Source: Caminibacter mediatlanticus TB-2 (GTDB taxonomy: Bacteria; Campylobacterota; Campylobacteria; Campylobacterales; Nautiliaceae). Taken from it: 64,000 nt of DNA. The notes under the pieces are model-generated. The model was not told the origin of the DNA, did no database searches, and was given only the letters and a program-made list of their open reading frames with translations. The DNA lies in the NCBI RefSeq assembly GCF_005843985.1, contig NZ_CP040463.1, forward strand, positions 856,001 through 920,000, in the 5' to 3' direction. The position numbers and the translations under genes are program-made. Below, piece by piece: positions 56,497 through 64,000 of the stretch (its first letter is position 1; every line of letters starts with the position of its first letter).

Positions 56497-57660
56497 ATGA
56501 AAAAAATTGTAGCAGAAATAGATAATTTAAAAGATAAAATAATTGAAATTAGAAGACATATTCATATGTACCCAGACCTATCAGGAGAAGAAAAACCAAC
56601 AAGAGATTATGTAAAGACAATTATAGAAGGGGAAGGAATTAAAGATATAAAAATTTTTGATAATCATTATGGAATGGTTGTAGATTTAAAAATAGATGAA
56701 AATTTACCAACTATTGCATTTAGGGCTGATATGGATGCCTTACCTATTCAAGAAGAAAATAAAGTTCCTTATAAATCAAGAAAAGATGGAATAATGCATG
56801 CGTGTGGGCATGATGGACATACTGCAATACTTACAGGATTTTTAATTGCTTGTAATAGACATAAAGAGAAACTTCCATTTAATATTAGAGGAATTTTCCA
56901 ACACAAAGAAGAAGTAATGGATGGAGGAAGTGAAGATTTAATAAGAGATGGAGCATTAGATAAAGTTAGTGCTATATTTGGGCTTCATATGTATCCATAT
57001 TTGAAAACAGGTGAGATTGGATATAAATATGGTGAGATGATGGCAAGTGCTGATATGTTTGAGATTGAGATTTTTGGAAAAATTGCTCATGGTGCAAGAC
57101 CTCATGAAGGAGTTGATGCTATTTTAACAGCTTCAATGGTAGTAAATTCTATTAATCATATTGTAAGTAGAAAAATAGACCCTCTTCATCCAGCTGTTAT
57201 CTCTTTTGGGACTATTGAAGGAGGAAAGGCTGCTAATATTATTTGTGACCATGTAAAACTTAGTGGAACTGTTAGGACCCTAAATGATAAAGTTAGACAA
57301 AATATAAAAGAGATGATGGAAGAAGCAGTTGCTGGAATTTGCAGGTCTATGGGGGCAAGATATAATTTTAATTACTTTTTTGGAAATCCAGAGCTTGTGA
57401 ATGATAAAGATATGGTAGATGTTGTTATAAAGGCTGCTAAAAAAGTTGTAACTCCTGTTGATTTAAAACTTCCAGTAATGGGTGGAGAAGATTTTGCTAA
57501 TTATTTAAAAATAGTAAAAGGTGCTTTTTTTAGACTCGGATGTTGTAATGAGTTAAAAGAGACTTGTTATCCTCAACATCATCCAAGATTTGATATTGAT
57601 GAAGATAGTTTAATTATTGGAGCTAAAATTTTTGCAAATATATTAAAGGTACTTAAATGA
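56497..57660 (+). CDS. M20 family amidohydrolase (hippurate/IAA-amino-acid hydrolase-like)
   Basis: A 387-aa zinc/manganese amidohydrolase that cleaves N-acyl amino acids. Motifs are RRHIHMYPDLSGEE (N-terminal), RADMDALPIQE, HACGHDGHTAIL (metal Cys/His), a HKEE segment (FQHKEEVMDGG) and GEDFANYL. It resembles HipO, AmaA and N-acetyl-diaminopimelate deacetylase, so the natural substrate is uncertain; hippurate cleavage is a known Campylobacter trait. AAGGAG precedes the ATG. The next gene starts within its stop codon (ATGA), coupling it to a GNAT acetyltransferase. Confidence 0.85.
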   Translation: MKKIVAEIDNLKDKIIEIRRHIHMYPDLSGEEKPTRDYVKTIIEGEGIKDIKIFDNHYGMVVDLKIDENLPTIAFRADMDALPIQEENKVPYKSRKDGIMHACGHDGHTAILTGFLIACNRHKEKLPFNIRGIFQHKEEVMDGGSEDLIRDGALDKVSAIFGLHMYPYLKTGEIGYKYGEMMASADMFEIEIFGKIAHGARPHEGVDAILTASMVVNSINHIVSRKIDPLHPAVISFGTIEGGKAANIICDHVKLSGTVRTLNDKVRQNIKEMMEEAVAGICRSMGARYNFNYFFGNPELVNDKDMVDVVIKAAKKVVTPVDLKLPVMGGEDFANYLKIVKGAFFRLGCCNELKETCYPQHHPRFDIDEDSLIIGAKIFANILKVLK

Positions 57661-58673
57661 AAGGACACATTGGAATTTCATCTCCTTTTTTTATTGTAAA
57701 AGAAAAACTTCCAGCTTTAATTAGAGATATAAAAAAAGAAGATGCAAAAGATATTACAGAGCTTTTTAAGTTAAATTACGAAGATACTTACTATAAAAAA
57801 AGTTTTTATAATCCTTCTACATGGGAAGAGATGGTAGAGTCTAAAAAATATTATCCTGTTGTAGCTGAGGTTAATGGGAAGGTTATTGGTCAGTTTTTAT
57901 TAACAGTTAATGATAAATATAATGGAGAAATTGGTGCAGTTGTAGTTCATCCTAATTTTAAGGGAAGAGGACTTATGAACCAGATGTTTGATTATTTAAT
58001 ACAAAAAGCAAAAAGTTTAGGTCTTTATGCAATATATGGCGAAGCTATTATGTTTCATCCTTTTTCACAAAAAGCAAATTTAAAACATGGAATGATAGAG
58101 AGTGCTTTACAACTTGGAGAAGTTGCTTCATGGATAGCTCAAAAGGATATAAAATTTGAGAAACGTTCAGCAACTCTTGTGTCTTATCTTTTATTTAAAA
58201 AAGAGAAACGTTCATTATATTTGCCAGAAGTTTATAAAAAAGTTATTTTAGATAGATATAAAAAATTAAATATTCCCCTCTCAAAAACTGTAATTCGACC
58301 AGTTAAAAAATCTCTAAAACTTTGGGAAAATAGACTTCTTAAACTTTCAGGATTAATAATTGATGGAAAAATTAAAAATTTTGAAAATAGATTTAATACT
58401 CTTTTTGCAAAAGCAAAATTAAGAGGAGAGATGGTTTATGCTGATATTAATCTTCATACAAAAGAAATTGATGAAATTGTTAGTTTTTTAAATAAAAAAA
58501 GATTTTTTTATAGTGGAGTTTTGTTTTATAGATATAATGGATTTGACTATTTAAGACTTCAATATGAAAATACACATAATGTAGAGGAAAAATTGAATGT
58601 ATGTTTTAGTGATTATTGTAAATGGCTTAGTAAATTTGTTAGAGAAGATAAAAAAAGAGTTTATAGATTATAA
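57657..58673 (+). CDS. GNAT family acetyltransferase with C-terminal extension
   Basis: A 338-aa protein. Residues 20-150 are a GNAT fold: beta strand VVAEVNGKVIGQFLLTV, the acetyl-CoA motif IGAVVVHPNFKGRGLMNQM (Q/R-x-x-G-x-G/A type) and a helix. The remaining half (about 160-338) is a second, weaker GNAT-like or unknown domain rich in Lys and aromatic residues. Being translationally coupled to an M20 amidohydrolase suggests a paired acylation/deacylation role, but the substrate is not known. Confidence 0.75.
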   Translation: MKGHIGISSPFFIVKEKLPALIRDIKKEDAKDITELFKLNYEDTYYKKSFYNPSTWEEMVESKKYYPVVAEVNGKVIGQFLLTVNDKYNGEIGAVVVHPNFKGRGLMNQMFDYLIQKAKSLGLYAIYGEAIMFHPFSQKANLKHGMIESALQLGEVASWIAQKDIKFEKRSATLVSYLLFKKEKRSLYLPEVYKKVILDRYKKLNIPLSKTVIRPVKKSLKLWENRLLKLSGLIIDGKIKNFENRFNTLFAKAKLRGEMVYADINLHTKEIDEIVSFLNKKRFFYSGVLFYRYNGFDYLRLQYENTHNVEEKLNVCFSDYCKWLSKFVREDKKRVYRL

Positions 58674-59200
58674 AATTTTTCAATCATAGATAAATAATCA
58701 TCAATATTTTCAAATCTATGATTGCCTCCATACTCTACAATCACTTTTGCATTTGGACGATTTTTAAATTTTTTAAGAGTTTTTTTATAGTCTAAAATTT
58801 CATCTTTACTTTGAAGTAGGACTAAATATTTGCCTCTTATGGGTTTAGTTTTTAATTTTTTAAGCTCTTTTAAATATTTTTTTTTCCATTTAAAAGGTTT
58901 ATTATCGCAATATCTATATTGAATTCCGATATAATGTTTTAAAGTTTTATATGGTTTTAAAGAAGGATTTATTAAAACGGCTTTTAAATTATATTTTACA
59001 GCAAAATATATTGCATAATATCCTCCAAGCGATGAGCCAATAAGCATTGTTTTTGGATTAATTAAACTTTCTATTTTGCTAATAGTTTCTTTTGGATTTT
59101 CTGGAAGCCCAGGGGCATAAAAGTCTAAAAAATGTGATTTTAGTATTTTTGTTTTATTAGAATTAGCACAACTTCCAAAACCGTGTAAATATAAAATCAT
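58661..59200 (-). CDS. YqiA-like alpha/beta-hydrolase esterase
   Basis: A 179-aa alpha/beta hydrolase of the UPF0227/YqiA type: MILYLHGFGSC (oxyanion strand), GSSLGGYYAIY with the nucleophile Ser, a GKYLVLLQSKDEILDY acid strand and the His of YGGNHRFEN. It probably hydrolyses short acyl or thioester substrates. It overlaps the lipoprotein gene upstream by four bases and converges with the GNAT gene. Confidence 0.8.
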   Translation of the reverse strand: MILYLHGFGSCANSNKTKILKSHFLDFYAPGLPENPKETISKIESLINPKTMLIGSSLGGYYAIYFAVKYNLKAVLINPSLKPYKTLKHYIGIQYRYCDNKPFKWKKKYLKELKKLKTKPIRGKYLVLLQSKDEILDYKKTLKKFKNRPNAKVIVEYGGNHRFENIDDYLSMIEKFYNL

Positions 59201-59535
59201 TGTTCAGGATTTTCGTAAAAAATCATTGTTGAAAAAGTTGTAACTTGAAAATATAGCTTTTTCTTTTCATCTGGGTCTACTTTGTAATTAAAATTTTTAT
59301 CTAAATAGCCATATCCATATTGATAAGGTTTAATTTTATTATCAGCAGTATATCCTGTTGTAAGTTTGTCTACTTTTAACCATCTTTGCACTAATTTTCC
59401 ACCACTATATATATCTACAACTCCATTAATTCCTGTTATATTTTGAACTGAACGAGATATTTTATTTTGTTGTTCTTGGGTACATGATGTAAAAATTAAT
59501 GCAATTATTGGAGTTAAAATAAAAAATTTTTTCAT
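59197..59535 (-). CDS. Small lipoprotein, hypothetical
   Basis: A 112-aa exported protein with a lipobox (LIFTSC, Cys18), so it is lipid-anchored. The mature region begins Gln/Asn-rich and continues with short beta segments (GVVDIYSGGKLVQRWLKVDKL, KPYQYGYGYLDKNFN). I do not recognise a family. Its stop overlaps the esterase start. AAAGGATATAA precedes the ATG, and a minus-strand -10-like TATAAT lies at 59569-59574. Confidence 0.65.
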   Translation of the reverse strand: MKKFFILTPIIALIFTSCTQEQQNKISRSVQNITGINGVVDIYSGGKLVQRWLKVDKLTTGYTADNKIKPYQYGYGYLDKNFNYKVDPDEKKKLYFQVTTFSTMIFYENPEQ

Positions 59536-59651
59536 TTATATCCTTTTTCTTTTAATTTTAACATAAAAATTATAAAGTTTTAAGTGAAAATTTCATATCA
59601 ATAAAGTTTAGTCTTTTAATATAAAAATTTGATTTTTTTTATTAATTTTGA

Positions 59652-59691
59652 TATAATCAAATTACTACGCCGGCTACAAATATGCTACAAT
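59652..59691 (+). promoter_or_regulatory. Promoter region of ligA-clpS-clpA
   Basis: TATAAT at 59652-59657 and an extended -10-like TATGCTACAAT ending at 59691. The heptamer GCTACAA repeats with an 11-base step (59673-59679 and 59684-59690). Upstream, 59536-59651 shows no gene or hairpin. Confidence 0.4.
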
Positions 59692-59693
59692 AA

Positions 59694-62037
<2,344 letters not shown>

Positions 62038-64000
62038 ATGCAAATTACTGAAAGTTTAAGAAAAATATTAAATAAAATTATTAATGAAGCAAAAAGAAGA
62101 AGGCATGAGTATATTACAGTAGACCATGCTTTTTATATTTTGCTTGAAAATAGAAATGTTCGAACAATTTTAGAAGATGTTGGAGTAGATATTGATTATA
62201 TAAAAAGGGGACTTGATTATTATCTTGATACATATATTGAAAAAGTCCCAGTTGAGACAACTCCAACAGAAACTTTAAATTTTCATAGAGCAACTGAGAG
62301 AATGTTTAACCATATTCAAGGGATTAATAAACCATATGCGGATGAAATTGACTTTTTTATTGCTCTTTTAGAGGATGAGACAAGTTATGCATCTCAGCTT
62401 TTAAGAGAATTTGGAATTGAAAAAGTTGAAATTGTTGAGTATGTGACTGATATTAAAGAACTTAATAATGAAATTGATAAGTTGAATAATAAAAAAGAAA
62501 AAAGTGTATTAGAAGAGTTTGCAATTGAGCTAACTTCTATTGCAAAAGATTTTGATGATGTTATTGGAAGAGAAAAAGAGATTAATAGAGTTATGCAAGT
62601 TTTAGCAAGAAGAAAGAAAAATAATCCAATATTAGTAGGCGAACCAGGTGTTGGTAAAACAGCAGTAGTAGAAGGACTTGCTAAAAAAATAGCTAAAAAT
62701 GAAGTCCCAGATGTATTAAAAGGTAAAAAAATCTATTCTCTTGATATGGGAAGCTTAGTAGCTGGGACAAAATATAGAGGTGAGTTTGAAAAAAGAATGA
62801 AGGCTATTTTAAATGAGCTTAAAAAAGAGAATGAACCTATTTTATTTATAGATGAAATTCATATGATAGTAGGAGCTGGTGCGGCTGGTGATAGTAAAAT
62901 GGATGTAGCAAATCTATTAAAACCAGCTCTTGCAAAAGGTGAAATTAGATGTATTGGTGCTACAACGTATGAAGAGTATAAAAATCATTTTGAAAAAGAT
63001 AAGGCTTTAAATAGAAGATTTCAAAAAATAGATATAAAAGAGCCTTCAATAGAAGATACAATAAAAATTTTAGAAGGATTAAAACCAAAATATGAAGAAT
63101 TTCATAATGTTAGATATTCAAAAGAGGCAATAAAAAGTGCAGCAATTTTAGCTAAGAAATATTTAAGAGAAAAATTTTTGCCAGATAGTGCTATTGATTT
63201 AATCGATGAAGCAGGAGCTAAATACAAACTTAGAGGAAAAAAACTTATTACAAAAAGCGATATTGAAAGTATAGTAGCAAATATTGCAAATATTCCAAAA
63301 GAGTCAGCATCTCAAAATGAAGTTGAAAAATTAAAAAATTTAGAAGATAATCTAAAAGCAAAAGTATTTGGACAAGATGAAGCAATAAAAGAGTTAGTAA
63401 AAGTTATAAAAAGAAAAAAAGCTGGACTAACTCGTGAAGATAAGCCAATTGGAAGCTTTTTATTTGTAGGACCAACAGGTGTTGGTAAAACAGAAATTGC
63501 AAAACAGCTTGCAAATATATTAGGGATTAACTTTTTAAGATTTGATATGAGTGAATATCAAGAAAAACACTCAGTTGCAAAATTAATTGGTTCACCTCCT
63601 GGATATGTGGGATATGAAAAAGGAGGATTATTAACAGAAGCAATTAGAAAAAATCCTCATACAGTTTTATTGTTAGATGAGATAGAAAAAGCTCATCCTG
63701 ATATTGTGCAAATATTACTTCAAGTTATGGATAATGCGACATTAACTGATAGTGATGGAAGAAAAGCTGATTTTAGAAATGTTGTTTTAATTATGACAAG
63801 TAACTTAGGAGTTGGAGAAGGAAATGCACCAGGATTTATGCAAGAGATGAGTGAATTTAAAGAAGAGGCAATTCATAGATTTTTTGCACCAGAATTTTTA
63901 AATAGACTTGATGCAATAGTTAGATTTAAGCCTTTAAGCAAAGAGTCGATATTACTTGTAGTTGATAAATTTATAGATGAATTGCAAGATAAATTAAATA
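62038..64000 (+). CDS. clpA: ATP-dependent Clp protease ATP-binding subunit ClpA (5' part)
   Basis: ClpA is the AAA+ unfoldase that feeds ClpP, partnered by ClpS. The gene starts with ATG immediately after the clpS stop (GAGGAGG upstream) and runs off the window end after 654 codons. The N-domain repeats, the first Walker A GEPGVGKT (from residue 201), Walker B LFIDEIHMIVGAGA, and the second Walker A GPTGVGKTEIAK (from residue 478) with LLLDEIEKAHPD are present. The C-terminal part lies beyond the window. It forms an operon with ligA and clpS. Confidence 0.96.
   Translation, partial: MQITESLRKILNKIINEAKRRRHEYITVDHAFYILLENRNVRTILEDVGVDIDYIKRGLDYYLDTYIEKVPVETTPTETLNFHRATERMFNHIQGINKPYADEIDFFIALLEDETSYASQLLREFGIEKVEIVEYVTDIKELNNEIDKLNNKKEKSVLEEFAIELTSIAKDFDDVIGREKEINRVMQVLARRKKNNPILVGEPGVGKTAVVEGLAKKIAKNEVPDVLKGKKIYSLDMGSLVAGTKYRGEFEKRMKAILNELKKENEPILFIDEIHMIVGAGAAGDSKMDVANLLKPALAKGEIRCIGATTYEEYKNHFEKDKALNRRFQKIDIKEPSIEDTIKILEGLKPKYEEFHNVRYSKEAIKSAAILAKKYLREKFLPDSAIDLIDEAGAKYKLRGKKLITKSDIESIVANIANIPKESASQNEVEKLKNLEDNLKAKVFGQDEAIKELVKVIKRKKAGLTREDKPIGSFLFVGPTGVGKTEIAKQLANILGINFLRFDMSEYQEKHSVAKLIGSPPGYVGYEKGGLLTEAIRKNPHTVLLLDEIEKAHPDIVQILLQVMDNATLTDSDGRKADFRNVVLIMTSNLGVGEGNAPGFMQEMSEFKEEAIHRFFAPEFLNRLDAIVRFKPLSKESILLVVDKFIDELQDKLN

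Overview
The window is AT-rich, densely packed bacterial DNA. It looks like a thermophilic or vent-type Campylobacterota, most likely order Nautiliales (Caminibacter, Nautilia or Lebetimonas-like). Supporting signs are a two-subunit ATP citrate lyase operon (aclB-aclA, the key enzyme of the reductive TCA cycle), a MutS of the HNH-fused MutS7 type, a RibB with a degenerate GTP cyclohydrolase II tail, the panB-ruvB gene pair and a Campylobacterota-like tmRNA tag. The genus assignment is inference; no rRNA lies in the window.

Layout. 1-1.4 kb: two very AT-rich unknown genes abutting the 3' end of ssrA, a classical integration site. 1.4-18.8 kb: housekeeping genes (ssrA, trpA, panB, ruvB, an AI-2E permease, grpE-dnaK, a DUF2914 protein, dtd, hemH, a BFD-type ferredoxin, ribB, cinA/pncC, ppk2, ileS, an overlooked 34-codon membrane peptide, gatA, guaB). 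18.8-22 kb: a TAXI-type TRAP transporter. 22-28.6 kb: a seven-gene, end-overlapping operon of unknown function. It encodes a PqqD-like protein, an ATP-grasp ligase, a LysA-like PLP enzyme, a urea-transporter/M23-peptidase fusion, a TPR protein, an atypical OmpR-type regulator and an outer-membrane barrel. A perfect tandem 11-bp repeat sits just upstream of its -10 box. 28.6-34.5 kb: a MetF-like protein, trpG/pabA, a GT39-like membrane protein, aclB-aclA. 34.5-47.5 kb: a pseudopilin, then an operon that opens with an M48 protease and closes with prmC. Between these two lie an SDR, a three-gene MukFEB/JetABC-like condensin with no JetD nuclease, and a two-gene module. In that module a WD40-repeat/Roc-GTPase protein (12 near-identical 120-bp repeats) is followed by a protein combining a COR-like region with a metallophosphoesterase. 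47.5-64 kb: an orphan ABC ATPase, a frameshifted MFS permease, MutS7, a flagellin-like protein, an MlaF-like ATPase with a HlyD-like adaptor, dapE, a small methyltransferase, an M20 amidohydrolase, a GNAT enzyme, a YqiA-like esterase, a lipoprotein, ligA, clpS and the 5' part of clpA.

Two systems stand out. First, the condensin plus split Roco module at 37.1-46.7 kb reads as a candidate conflict or plasmid-sensing system. The repeat array varies only at a few codons expected on the propeller ligand face, and the metallophosphoesterase occupies the place where a Wadjet nuclease would be expected. Second, the 22-28.6 kb operon reads as an uncharacterised pathway for amino-acid or peptide modification and cell-envelope work, with its own regulator and an apparent OmpR/PhoB-style operator. 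Both functions are inferences from domains and gene order. No tRNA, rRNA, CRISPR array or insertion sequence was seen.
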